NCBI RefSeq assembly: GCF_022346605.1
Contig: NZ_JAKRNT010000016.1
Coordinates: forward strand, 1-62,523
From: Sporosarcina sp. ACRSL
Lineage (GTDB): Bacteria; Bacillota; Bacilli; Bacillales_A; Planococcaceae
Direction: 5' to 3'
Length of the DNA stretch: 62,523 bases
The position numbers and the translations under genes were made by a program. The stretch's first letter is position 1, and each line of letters starts with the position of its first letter. Of this stretch, positions 38,554 through 45,827 are shown piece by piece. The notes below the pieces were generated by a model. It had not been told where the DNA came from. It saw nothing but the letters and a program-made list of their open reading frames with translations, and made no database searches.

Positions 38554-38940
38554 CGTCATTTAAAACAAAACGACAACGATTGAGCGCTGTTTGAAACGTA
38601 TTCATGAGGTGTATGAAGGTAACCCTGAAAATTTAAGAGATTTCACGAAGCAAGATAGTATCGTTTTGAACATCCAACGTGCTTGTGAGGCAAGTATTGA
38701 CTTGGCTATGCATGTAGTGAGTGAACGTAAATTAGGAGTTCCAAAAACGAGTCGCGAAGCATTTAAGCTATTACATGAAGCAGATTTGATTGATCAAAAC
38801 CTTTCAAAAACATTAATGAATACGGTTGGCTTCCGCAATATCGCTGTTCATGAATATCAAGCGCTAGAACTTGATATTTTAGAATCGATTTAAATAAACA
38901 TATAGAAACAGTTCACAAAGGTATTTTTACAGTTGGATGA
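38546..38940 (+). pseudogene. hepT: HepT-type HEPN ribonuclease toxin, disrupted
   Basis: The frame begins ATG AAT GAC GTC ATT, then a TAA at codon 6 (38561-38563), and continues in frame (NKTTTIERCLKRIHEVYEG) as a typical HepT. The HEPN active site RNIAVHEY (RX4H-X-Y) is intact. After LESI the frame hits TAA at 38891-38893. Adding one T to the T-run there continues as LNKHIETVHKG to a stop at 38938-38940, giving the usual length of about 132 residues. So one nonsense change (TTA to TAA, for instance) and one single-base deletion are inferred. A shorter protein from TTG 38591 to 38893 remains possible and would keep the catalytic motif. Confidence 0.7.
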
Positions 38941-38954
38941 TAATTAAATGAATG

Positions 38955-38997
38955 AAACAGCCACACCTTCGTATGTAACGGAGCGTGTGGCTGTTTT
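38955..38997 (+). terminator. terminator at the end of the island
   Basis: AAACAGCCACAC pairs perfectly with GTGTGGCTGTTT (12 bp), followed by T and AAAG; A-rich on the left, so it may work in both directions. Confidence 0.75.
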
Positions 38998-39050
38998 AAA
39001 GTTAATGGTATATTATAGTATACCTATTAAACATCGAAAGAGGCGCAGTT

Positions 39051-40643
39051 ATGTCGAGAGCGGATTGGAATATGAAAACATTCATGAAAGGCGCGTCGAT
39101 TCTGACGATATCGGCCATCATCGTCAAATTGCTTGCGGCGGTATACCGGATTCCGTTCCAAAACCTTGTCGGGGATAAAGGCTTTTTCATTTACCAGCAA
39201 GTGTATCCGTTCATCGGCATCTTTATCGTGTGGACATCGTACGGTTTTGCGGTGGCGGTTTCGAAGCTCCTTGCAGGAAGTTCAAACGATGGCGAGGCGA
39301 AGGCGATCAAGCGGGTTGCCTTTCTCTATTTGGCCGGATTATCTATATTGTTTTTCATCATTCTCATGACGTTTGCTCCGTTTTTCGCACAGGCCATGGG
39401 AGATCCCGAACTTGCCTCACTTCTTCGTGCAGGTGCTTATATCGTGCTCGTCATGCCGATGCTAGCTGTATTGAAAGGTTCATTCCAATCGGAAGGGCAG
39501 ATGACGCCTGTCGCGTTTTCAAATGTCGGTGAGCAGGTGTTCCGTGTTGCCGTCATCCTCATCGGAACTTGGGTGGCGGTACGTGCAGGAGCTTCGCTAT
39601 ACACAGCCGGCGAAGTGGCGATGTGGGGGGCGGTAGTCGGGGAGACGGCGGGAGTCGTCATACTGGCGCTCTATTACCGGAATGCATTCAAGGGGCCAAT
39701 GGAGAAGATTGATACATGGCGGGTCGTAAAAGATATGACGTTCGTCAGTATCAGTGTCAGTGCAAGTTCGCTCATCCTGCTGTTCTTCCAGCTTGCCGAT
39801 TCGTTTACCGTTTATAATATTCTGCTTGCGAAAGGATTCATGGCTGACACCGCAATGGAACTGAAAGGTGTGTATGACCGTGGGCAGCCGCTCGTTCAAA
39901 TGGGGATTCTAATCGCTTCTACACTGGCGCTGGCAATCGTTCCGCTTATTGCACATCATGCGGCGAAAAAGGAAGGGCGAGGTGCGGAGCCATTCATCCA
40001 GCTCACGTTCCGGACGGCGGTTTTATTCGGATGGGCGGCTGCAGTTGGGCTTGCATTCGTCCTGCCATATGTGAATGAAATGCTGTTTGAGACGCGAGAT
40101 GGGTCTGTCGCACTGATCATATTTGCGTTTCAGATCTTTTGGCTGTCGCTCATTTTGCCGTTGACTGCGATTTTGCAAGGGGCGGGAAAAGTGAAAATCC
40201 CGACGCTTTTCCTTCTTGGCGGCCTCGTCTTGAAAATCATTGCGAATCAATTTTTAGTCCCGCTATTAGATGTGACAGGCGCAGCAATTGCTGGAAATGT
40301 CGGCTTTGCAGCGATTACATTCGGACTGCTGCTTTATTTCAAATCCGTTTGGCCAATTAGACTGGCTCCTATCCGTTTTTACGGTTGGCTCCTACTTGCA
40401 ACGCTAGCAATGGCAGCGGTCATCTTCCCGTGGATGCTTACAGCGGATCAATTATTATTCGATAATCTATCATCTCGGGTTGGAGCGACGTTGACAGCTC
40501 TGACTTCTGTTGCTTTAGGTGCGGGCGTTTTCCTACTTGTCGTCATGAAATCACGTATAATGGCGGAGAAGGAATGGTATTTGCTGCCGTTTGGAAGAAG
40601 ATTAGCACGTGTACAAATGATTCTTACTAAAAATAGAAGGTGA
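39051..40643 (+). CDS. yabM: MATE/MurJ-superfamily polysaccharide exporter-like protein (YabM)
   Basis: This 530-residue integral membrane protein has about 14 membrane spans and belongs to the MVF/oligosaccharide-flippase group together with SpoVB and MurJ-like proteins. N-terminal landmarks are KGASILTISAIIVKLLAAVY and PFQNLVGDKGF. It could flip lipid-linked wall or spore precursors; the substrate is not established. It begins after the accessory island and is followed by yabN within 5 bp. Confidence 0.9.
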   Translation: MSRADWNMKTFMKGASILTISAIIVKLLAAVYRIPFQNLVGDKGFFIYQQVYPFIGIFIVWTSYGFAVAVSKLLAGSSNDGEAKAIKRVAFLYLAGLSILFFIILMTFAPFFAQAMGDPELASLLRAGAYIVLVMPMLAVLKGSFQSEGQMTPVAFSNVGEQVFRVAVILIGTWVAVRAGASLYTAGEVAMWGAVVGETAGVVILALYYRNAFKGPMEKIDTWRVVKDMTFVSISVSASSLILLFFQLADSFTVYNILLAKGFMADTAMELKGVYDRGQPLVQMGILIASTLALAIVPLIAHHAAKKEGRGAEPFIQLTFRTAVLFGWAAAVGLAFVLPYVNEMLFETRDGSVALIIFAFQIFWLSLILPLTAILQGAGKVKIPTLFLLGGLVLKIIANQFLVPLLDVTGAAIAGNVGFAAITFGLLLYFKSVWPIRLAPIRFYGWLLLATLAMAAVIFPWMLTADQLLFDNLSSRVGATLTALTSVALGAGVFLLVVMKSRIMAEKEWYLLPFGRRLARVQMILTKNRR

Positions 40644-40647
40644 ATGG

Positions 40648-42105
40648 ATGAATACAATTACGATTATCGGCCTTGGCGCAGGAGATCTTGACCAGCTAGC
40701 CCTTGGTACATATAAAAAGCTGAAGGAGGCTGAGTTCGTCGTTGCTAGGACGGACCAGCACCCTGCTATTGCAGAATTAAGGGCGGAAGGTATGGCAATA
40801 GAGAGTTTCGATGACATCTATATTGAAAACGATGCTTTCGAGCAAGTGTATGAGGAAATTACGGAGAAATTAGTTTCGATGGCAAAAGAGAGGGCGGTTA
40901 CGTATGTCGTCCCAGGACACCCTCTCGTTGCTGAACGTACGGTGCAATTGTTGATTGAAAAAGAACGAGAAGGCGTTGCACAACTTGAAATTGCAGGAGG
41001 CAACAGCTTCTTGGATCCGATTTTTGCAGCGCTCCGCATTGATCCAATTGAAGGGTTCCAGTTGCTCGATGGCACGGATATGAAGCGTGACGACGTAATG
41101 ATGACGCAGCATGTTTTAATCGGCCAAGTGTATGATTCGTTCATCGCTTCTGAAGTGAAGCTGTCGCTCATGGAGAAGTATGCGTATGATCATCCGGTGA
41201 CGATCGTTACGGCGGCGGGCTCTTCATTGGAAAAGCTTCGAACTGTGCCGTTATTCGAGTTGGATCGTGAGACGGAAATCGACAATTTGACGACGGTATA
41301 TGTCCCGCCTGTTATAGAGCAGGAAGGGCGTTTGAAGGAATGGTCGACTTTCCGTGAAATCATTGCCGCATTGCGCGCTCCTGATGGCTGCCCGTGGGAT
41401 CGGGAGCAGACGCATGAATCGTTGAAACGTTATTTGATCGAGGAAGCGCATGAGTTGCTCGAAGCGATTGACCAGGAGGATGATGAAGGAATCATCGAGG
41501 AGCTGGGCGATGTGCTCTTGCAAGTGTTCTTGCATGCGCAGATCGGCGAGGACGATGGCTATTTTGCAATGGAAGACGTCCTACAGGCAGTCGGGGATAA
41601 AATGATCCGCCGCCATCCGCATGTGTTCGGCGATCGCAACGTAGAAAATTCGGATGAAGTCTTGAAGAATTGGCAGGAAATTAAGAAGACAGAGAGGCCG
41701 CAAGCTGAATCGCTCTTGGATGGACAAGCGCGTCATAGTTCGTCACTGCTAACTTCATTTAATTACCAAAAAGAGGCGGCGAAGGTCGGATTCGATTGGC
41801 CGGATATTACAGGGGCTTTCGATAAATTCGAGGAAGAATGGCAGGAATTCAAGGACGAAGTGGCGAAAGGAACGAAGCAGAGTCAGACAGATGAGCTTGG
41901 GGATGTTTTATTCACACTCGTTAACTTATCGAGGTTTTTGAAGCTGTCTCCAGAGGAAGCGATGGCTCATGCGAATGAGAAATTTAAAAGACGCTTTTCA
42001 TTCGTCGAACAGAGCGTAAGGAATGGCAGAGGTGAATTCTCCGCTTATACGCTAGACGAACTGGATGCGTTTTGGCAGGAAGCGAAAGGAAGGGAAAAGA
42101 AATGA
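40648..42105 (+). CDS. yabN: YabN: tetrapyrrole methylase-like plus MazG pyrophosphohydrolase fusion
   Basis: This 485-residue fusion has an N-terminal SAM-binding TP-methylase domain (about 1-215: ITIIGLGAGDLDQLALG, YVVPGHPLVAERT) and a C-terminal MazG part with two helical repeats. The first MazG repeat has PWDREQTHESL and EELGDVLLQVFLH; the second has DELGDVLFTLVNL. MazG hydrolyses NTPs to NMP and pyrophosphate, cleaning up non-canonical nucleotides. The role of the methylase-like half is unknown. The stop overlaps rqcP by 4 bp. Confidence 0.92.
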   Translation: MNTITIIGLGAGDLDQLALGTYKKLKEAEFVVARTDQHPAIAELRAEGMAIESFDDIYIENDAFEQVYEEITEKLVSMAKERAVTYVVPGHPLVAERTVQLLIEKEREGVAQLEIAGGNSFLDPIFAALRIDPIEGFQLLDGTDMKRDDVMMTQHVLIGQVYDSFIASEVKLSLMEKYAYDHPVTIVTAAGSSLEKLRTVPLFELDRETEIDNLTTVYVPPVIEQEGRLKEWSTFREIIAALRAPDGCPWDREQTHESLKRYLIEEAHELLEAIDQEDDEGIIEELGDVLLQVFLHAQIGEDDGYFAMEDVLQAVGDKMIRRHPHVFGDRNVENSDEVLKNWQEIKKTERPQAESLLDGQARHSSSLLTSFNYQKEAAKVGFDWPDITGAFDKFEEEWQEFKDEVAKGTKQSQTDELGDVLFTLVNLSRFLKLSPEEAMAHANEKFKRRFSFVEQSVRNGRGEFSAYTLDELDAFWQEAKGREKK

Positions 42106-42392
42106 GATTAGATAAATTTTTAAAAGTGTCCCGTTTGATCAAAAGACGTACGTTAGCGAAACAAGTGGCGGACCAAGGCCGTATTACGATCAACGGAAAA
42201 GTGTCAAAAGCATCGTCGGTCGTAAAACCCGGCGACGAGCTAGCTATTCGATTTGGGCAAAAGATCGTTACAGCAAAGGTTGAAATGTTGAAGGAATCCA
42301 CAAAAAAAGAAGACGCTGCGTCAATGTACACGATTGTAAAAGAAGAGAAATTGGACAAGGTGGAACCTGAGTTTATTGATGATGAAGATTGA
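42102..42392 (+). CDS. rqcP: RqcP (YabO), S4-domain ribosome quality control factor
   Basis: This 96-residue Hsp15-like protein has an S4 RNA-binding domain (MRLDKFLKVSRLIKRR, KVSKASSVVKPGDE). RqcP works with RqcH to add poly-alanine tails to nascent chains on stalled 50S subunits. ATG 42102 overlaps the yabN stop (ATGA) and follows AAGGAAGGG; the upstream in-frame codon lies within yabN. Confidence 0.92.
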   Translation: MRLDKFLKVSRLIKRRTLAKQVADQGRITINGKVSKASSVVKPGDELAIRFGQKIVTAKVEMLKESTKKEDAASMYTIVKEEKLDKVEPEFIDDED

Positions 42393-42421
42393 GGATATCT
42401 CTTGCGGTAAGGCGTTAGAGG

Positions 42422-42756
42422 GTGATGATTATATCGAGTTCTTACAAACGTTGCGTTAAGAAAATGAAAGAATTTATTCAGACTGATGAATTGAATAAAG
42501 CAGATAAAGAGTATTTAGAAAGTATTCCTTCACAAAACCCATTTGGTTTGATTTCTATGGTTTTAGGGGGAGCTTCATTTACATTTGGACCCATCTATGG
42601 TTTTTTACCCGTAATTTCATTGGTATTTTGCGTCGTAATGTACAGAAAGTTTGATAAGGAGAAAGAAGATAATCCTTGGACGTTTTATATAGGTTTCATT
42701 CTTTGATAGGATTGATCATGTATCTTCGTGGAGTCACACATCAATTAATTGTGTAA
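42422..42756 (+). pseudogene. small two-span membrane protein, probably frameshifted
   Basis: The uninterrupted frame encodes 94 residues ending at TGA 42704-42706: an acidic amphipathic start, a membrane segment (about 45-70, LISMVLGGASFTFG and FLPVISLVFCVVMY), a charged turn (RKFDKEKEDN) and the beginning of a second hydrophobic segment (FYIGFIL). Reading on in another frame gives IGLIMYLRGVTHQLIV and a stop at 42754-42756, which would complete the second span. One base seems to be missing near TTCTTTGATA. Start is GTG 42422, ATG 42425 or ATG 42464. It interrupts the conserved yabO-yabP order. Confidence 0.5.
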
Positions 42757-42766
42757 TTTATAAAAG

Positions 42767-42799
42767 ACATGACAGGAATTTTTCCTGTCATGTTTTTTT
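42767..42799 (+). terminator. terminator before yabP
   Basis: ACATGACAGGAA pairs perfectly with TTCCTGTCATGT (12 bp) around a TTT loop, followed by T6. Confidence 0.85.
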
Positions 42800-42848
42800 A
42801 TGCCCCGGCATAAGATGGCAGTGAACGTACAAGCAAAGGAGGAATAGT

Positions 42849-43145
42849 ATGCAAATCCAAACGGATAACCCATCATACGCTATCCCATCAGGTGATCATG
42901 TCGTCACGATGAGGAACCGAAAACGAATGGATCTGACATCTGTAAAAACAATCGACCGGTTTGACCAAGAGGAGTTCATCATTCGAACATCTCAAGGAGT
43001 ATTAGTTATTCGCGGGGAGGAGCTGCGCATCGTCCATTTGGATGTAGACAAAGGGCTTCTTACGTTGGAAGGCACGATCAGCACGATGCAATATGACGAA
43101 GAAGATGCAAGTTCACGTGGTTTCCTCCATAAATTATTTGGATGA
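42849..43145 (+). CDS. yabP: sporulation protein YabP
   Basis: This 98-residue small beta-rich protein (YabP/YqfC family) has HVVTMRNRKRMDLT and VLVIRGEELRIVHLDVDKG in two stretches. It is made in the mother cell in B. subtilis and acts with YabQ; a yabP mutant there sporulates poorly or normally depending on the report. AAGGAGG precedes it and its stop overlaps yabQ by 4 bp. Confidence 0.92.
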   Translation: MQIQTDNPSYAIPSGDHVVTMRNRKRMDLTSVKTIDRFDQEEFIIRTSQGVLVIRGEELRIVHLDVDKGLLTLEGTISTMQYDEEDASSRGFLHKLFG

Positions 43146-43609
43146 GTCTCTCTGTCCAGTTTCTTAGTCTTCTTGCAATGATTGGGACAGGCATCGGGGC
43201 CGGTGTTCTCATGGATTTGATCGGAACTGGCGTGGATGCGACCGGTAAGAAATCGATCATCCGGAGATACGCGGTCCCTATCGAAGTAATCGGATGGATT
43301 TTAATAGGATGCGCTACATTTTACGTACTCTTCATCGTCCGGGACGGGGCATGGAGGATGTATGATCCGGTAGCTCAAATTTGCGGCTTGCTTCTATACG
43401 CATCGATTTTCCACAGGCCTTTCAGGTTTCTCGGGAGAATTCTGAACATGTTGATCATCAAACCAATTTGGTTCATCATCACACTCGTCGTAAAGATCAT
43501 CTATCAACTGTATAAGCTGGTCGTCAAAATTGTAAGTATTCTTCTTTCTCCATTTATATTTCTTTACAATAAAGTCTCTGAATCTCTCTTTAAATCCGAT
43601 AAGAAATGA
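43142..43609 (+). CDS. yabQ: spore cortex biosynthesis protein YabQ
   Basis: This 155-residue membrane protein has about four or five hydrophobic segments (about 5-30, 45-68, 78-95, 105-125, 128-145). In B. subtilis YabQ lies in the outer forespore membrane and is needed for cortex. The overlap with yabP is conserved. divIC follows with its own ribosome site. Confidence 0.9.
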   Translation: MSLSVQFLSLLAMIGTGIGAGVLMDLIGTGVDATGKKSIIRRYAVPIEVIGWILIGCATFYVLFIVRDGAWRMYDPVAQICGLLLYASIFHRPFRFLGRILNMLIIKPIWFIITLVVKIIYQLYKLVVKIVSILLSPFIFLYNKVSESLFKSDKK

Positions 43610-43663
43610 TGTATAATTACTAGACTTATCGGATTTCGTATTGTAATGAGAGGGAGTGCAGAC

Positions 43664-44080
43664 ATGGAGCAAAGGAAAAGGAAACCATCCGCAACCGTTG
43701 CATCGATTGAAACTGAATATGTCCGCTCGTTGCGTAAAAAAGAAATTTGGAGAAACAAGCAGAAAAAGCGACTCCGAAAGAAGCTGTTCATCTATGCGGT
43801 GATCGCGTTCGTAACACTCGGCGGGTTGACGAATATGTATATTCAACAACAACAGACACTGCAGGAGAAGGAACAGCAAAAAGAGGAAACGCTCGCCAAG
43901 CTGAATGAAGTGAAAGAAGAGCAGGAACTTCTTAAAAAACAGCTTGTGAAATTGGATGATGATGATTATATTGCGAAGCTCGCACGAAAAGAGTACTTCT
44001 TATCTGATAAAAATGAAATCATCTTTTCAGTACCTCAAAACAAGAAGAAAAAAGACGAAAAAGATGACGGAAAAGAGTAG
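43664..44080 (+). CDS. divIC: cell division protein DivIC (FtsB-like)
   Basis: This 138-residue bitopic protein has a basic cytoplasmic N terminus (about 1-40), one membrane span (LFIYAVIAFVTLGGLTNMYI) and an extracellular coiled coil (about 62-100) ending in IAKLARKEYFLSDKNE. It forms the DivIB-DivIC-FtsL complex that activates septal wall synthesis. ATG 43664 after AGAGGGAG is preferred to the ATG-like codon at 43646, which lacks a ribosome site. Confidence 0.92.
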   Translation: MEQRKRKPSATVASIETEYVRSLRKKEIWRNKQKKRLRKKLFIYAVIAFVTLGGLTNMYIQQQQTLQEKEQQKEETLAKLNEVKEEQELLKKQLVKLDDDDYIAKLARKEYFLSDKNEIIFSVPQNKKKKDEKDDGKE

Positions 44081-44101
44081 TCTTATTGACACTCTTTTTT
44101 T
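44071..44101 (+). terminator. terminator overlapping the divIC stop
   Basis: AAAAGAGT pairs with ACTCTTTT (8 bp), followed by further T residues; the stop codon lies in the loop side. Confidence 0.65.
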
Positions 44102-44206
44102 GTTGGCTATAATGAAAGTAAGGATCCTGCACTTGCAGGACTCGCCATATGGTAAAAAGGCTTTTGAAAAAGGGCCGTTTAAATCTTAAGGAGGAGCATT
44201 TTTTTT

Positions 44207-44626
44207 ATGTCAATTGAAGTAGGCAGCAAGTTACAGGGGAAAGTTACAGGGATCACAAACTTCGGTGCGTTCGTTGAACTACCGAACGGTTCAACTGGTC
44301 TGGTCCATATTAGTGAAGTAGCAGACAATTATGTAAAGGATATCAATGACCACCTAAAAGTAGGCGATATGGTTGAAGTGAAAGTGATGAATGTCGGCAC
44401 TGACGGAAAAATCGGTTTATCCATCAGAAAAGCGAAACCGGAAGCTGAACGTCCTCAACGCCCTCAACGTCCTCGTCACAGCGGTGGCCGTCCTAGCCAT
44501 AATGACCGTCCAGAGAATTTTGAGCAAAAGATGGCTAAATTCATGAAAGACAGTGAAGAACGCCTTTCAACTTTGAAAAGAGCAACAGAATCTAAACGCG
44601 GTGGCCGTGGCGCAAGAAGAGGGTAA
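44207..44626 (+). CDS. yabR: S1-domain RNA-binding protein YabR
   Basis: This 139-residue protein has one S1 domain (about 1-75: GKVTGITNFGAFVELPNG, VHISEVADNYVKDI, VKVMNVGTDGKIGLSIRKA) and a basic, Pro/Arg-rich tail with repeated RPQRPQRP-type segments. It resembles YabR/general stress protein 13. Likely RNA or ribosome binding; the exact function is unknown. AAGGAGGAGC precedes the ATG. It closes the divIC region as in B. subtilis. Confidence 0.92.
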   Translation: MSIEVGSKLQGKVTGITNFGAFVELPNGSTGLVHISEVADNYVKDINDHLKVGDMVEVKVMNVGTDGKIGLSIRKAKPEAERPQRPQRPRHSGGRPSHNDRPENFEQKMAKFMKDSEERLSTLKRATESKRGGRGARRG

Positions 44627-44667
44627 CTTGCTGGCTGTTTCAATTAGTGGAAAAGAATCTCTTATAG

Positions 44668-44705
44668 GCGACCTGGTATCTAGTAAGATACCGGGTCGCT
44701 TTTTT
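44668..44705 (+). terminator. terminator after yabR
   Basis: GCGACCTGGTATCT pairs with AGATACCGGGTCGC (14 bp, one T-G) around AGTA, followed by T6. Confidence 0.9.
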
Positions 44706-44794
44706 GTTATTTGGAGTGAGAACTATCTAATACAGAAATAGAGGAATTGGGATAGATTCATCGAATAGAAACTAGTAGAAAAGGGAGTGATGAA

Positions 44795-45244
44795 ATGAGG
44801 AAACATGAAATACTGAAAGACTTTGGATTGTACATTGACTGGATTGAATCGTTGCGAACGTTGACGGAGCAACAGGTGAATACACCTTATCAGGAGGGGA
44901 AATGGTCGCCAAAAGAGATTGTGATGCATATGGCGGAATGGGATCGATTTACGTTAGAGCAGCGGCTCCCGAACATGAAAGAATCCGAGAAGCTTGAAGA
45001 TGTGCCATGGGAATCGTTCAATGAGCAGGCTGCAAAACTTGCAAATGACTATACGTTCGAAGAGATCCTGGAATTGGCGAAAGGCTATCGCCGGCAGCTA
45101 CTTGAACGTCTTGAAGCGATCGACGAGGCGGAATGGACGAAGTCTTTCTACATTGGCGAGCATGTTTTGACATTGGAGGAGTATTTCTCGGATTTTGTTT
45201 GGCATGATACGCATCATAAGGAACAAATCGAGTCGATTCGATAA
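44795..45244 (+). CDS. DinB-fold family protein
   Basis: This 149-residue four-helix-bundle protein resembles the DinB_2 family, thiol- or metal-dependent transferase-like proteins of mostly unknown function. Possible metal ligands are His in EIVMHMAEWDR (about residue 48) and the two histidines of VWHDTHHKEQI near the C terminus. AAAGGGAGTGATGAA precedes the ATG. It is not in the B. subtilis synteny and so is an insertion between yabR and the tRNA. No promoter was settled. Confidence 0.85.
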   Translation: MRKHEILKDFGLYIDWIESLRTLTEQQVNTPYQEGKWSPKEIVMHMAEWDRFTLEQRLPNMKESEKLEDVPWESFNEQAAKLANDYTFEEILELAKGYRRQLLERLEAIDEAEWTKSFYIGEHVLTLEEYFSDFVWHDTHHKEQIESIR

Positions 45245-45258
45245 GATGGATGGTAGAG

Positions 45259-45398
45259 TTTATGCGTGATTGATGGATTTTATGCGCAATTCGAAGCGTT
45301 TATGCGTATCTGTAGGGGGTTATGCGTGAGTGAATGAATTAATGCGTGTTTGAATGAAGTTATGCGTATTTAGTAGAGTTTATGCGTATTTAGCATAA
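45259..45398. repeat. 20-bp-phased TTTATGCG array, locus C (7 units)
   Basis: Seven units start at 45259, 45279, 45299, 45319, 45339, 45359 and 45379, exactly 20 bp apart. All seven keep ATGCG; the core is TTTATGCG (four), GTTATGCG (two) and TTAATGCG (one). This is the best-kept of the three arrays. Following bases favour YRT/GTTT and a purine-rich end. It lies between the DinB gene stop (15 bp away) and the terminator at 45401. Not coding, not palindromic. Confidence 0.9.
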
Positions 45399-45400
45399 AA

Positions 45401-45429
45401 AAGCGTCCTGTCAAAAAGACAGGACGCTT
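45401..45429. terminator. bidirectional terminator for DinB gene and tRNA-Met
   Basis: Perfect 12-bp stem AAGCGTCCTGTC/GACAGGACGCTT with an A5 loop. The minus strand continues with T6, a canonical terminator for the tRNA transcript. Confidence 0.85.
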
Positions 45430-45437
45430 CCTTATTG

Positions 45438-45552
45438 TCCAGCTCCGGCGGCCAGATGCTCGGGGTCATAAGAAAACCCGGCTGAGTGGCAAAAAGCGCC
45501 ACACGCCGGGATTTCTTATGCCTGTCGCATCTAAACAGGCCGCCTACGCATT
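45438..45552. repeat. long-hairpin repeat element D
   Basis: Nested complementary blocks span the element: GGCGGCC/GGCCGCC, AGATGC/GCATCT, CATAAGAAA/TTTCTTATG, CCCGGC/GCCGGG and GTGGC/GCCAC, closing on an A5 loop. Its outer frame (CCAGCTCCGG, GCTCGGGGTCAT, TTATGCCTGTCGCA) is shared with element C at 22078. Similar CCAGCTCC...CTCGGG...TGTCG...ACAGGC elements are, from memory, widespread between Bacillaceae genes. It lies in the tRNA-Met transcript just after the tRNA. Confidence 0.75.
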
Positions 45553-45558
45553 TCTATA

Positions 45559-45632
45559 TAGCGGCGGAGGGGGTCGAACCCACGACCTTACGGGTATGAA
45601 CCGTACGCTCTAGCCAGCTGAGCTACGCCGCC
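45559..45632 (-). tRNA. tRNA-Met (CAT), elongator type
   Basis: The minus strand folds as a cloverleaf. The acceptor GGCGGCG pairs with CGCCGCT (G1-U72), the D arm is GCTCAGCTGGCTAGAGC, the anticodon loop TTCATAC has CAT between ACGG and CCGT, and the T loop is GGTTCGACC. The G1-U72 closing pair and D arm match the B. subtilis elongator tRNA-Met located near spoIIE. CCA is not encoded. B. subtilis has trnSL-Met and trnSL-Glu in this interval; here only Met is present, on the minus strand. Confidence 0.93.
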
Positions 45633-45665
45633 GTGTTGTCGGTTGTGTACCGAACGACAATAATC

Positions 45666-45694
45666 ATAATACAACGGTCGACGGTGTCTGTCAA
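45666..45694 (-). promoter_or_regulatory. tRNA-Met promoter
   Basis: Minus strand perfect TTGACA (45689-45694), 17-bp spacer, TATTAT (45666-45671), about 33 bp upstream of the tRNA. Confidence 0.85.
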
Positions 45695-45762
45695 CCTCTC
45701 GTTGGAAAATAGAAAAACACTTCGGAACGAGTCGAAAGATTTATTGGTCCCCTTGTCAGGAA

Positions 45763-45795
45763 CAGACAAATTCTTTTGCTTGACCTATGTATACT
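45763..45795 (+). promoter_or_regulatory. candidate Spo0A-dependent promoter of spoIIE
   Basis: CAGACA (45763-45768) and TATACT (45790-45795) are 21 bp apart, the unusual spacing known for the Spo0A-activated sigma-A promoter of B. subtilis spoIIE. AGTCGAA (45730-45736) is a one-mismatch 0A box upstream. Confidence 0.4.
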
Positions 45796-45827
45796 CAGGA
45801 ACAAGTAAACATAGGGGGAATGTAGAG

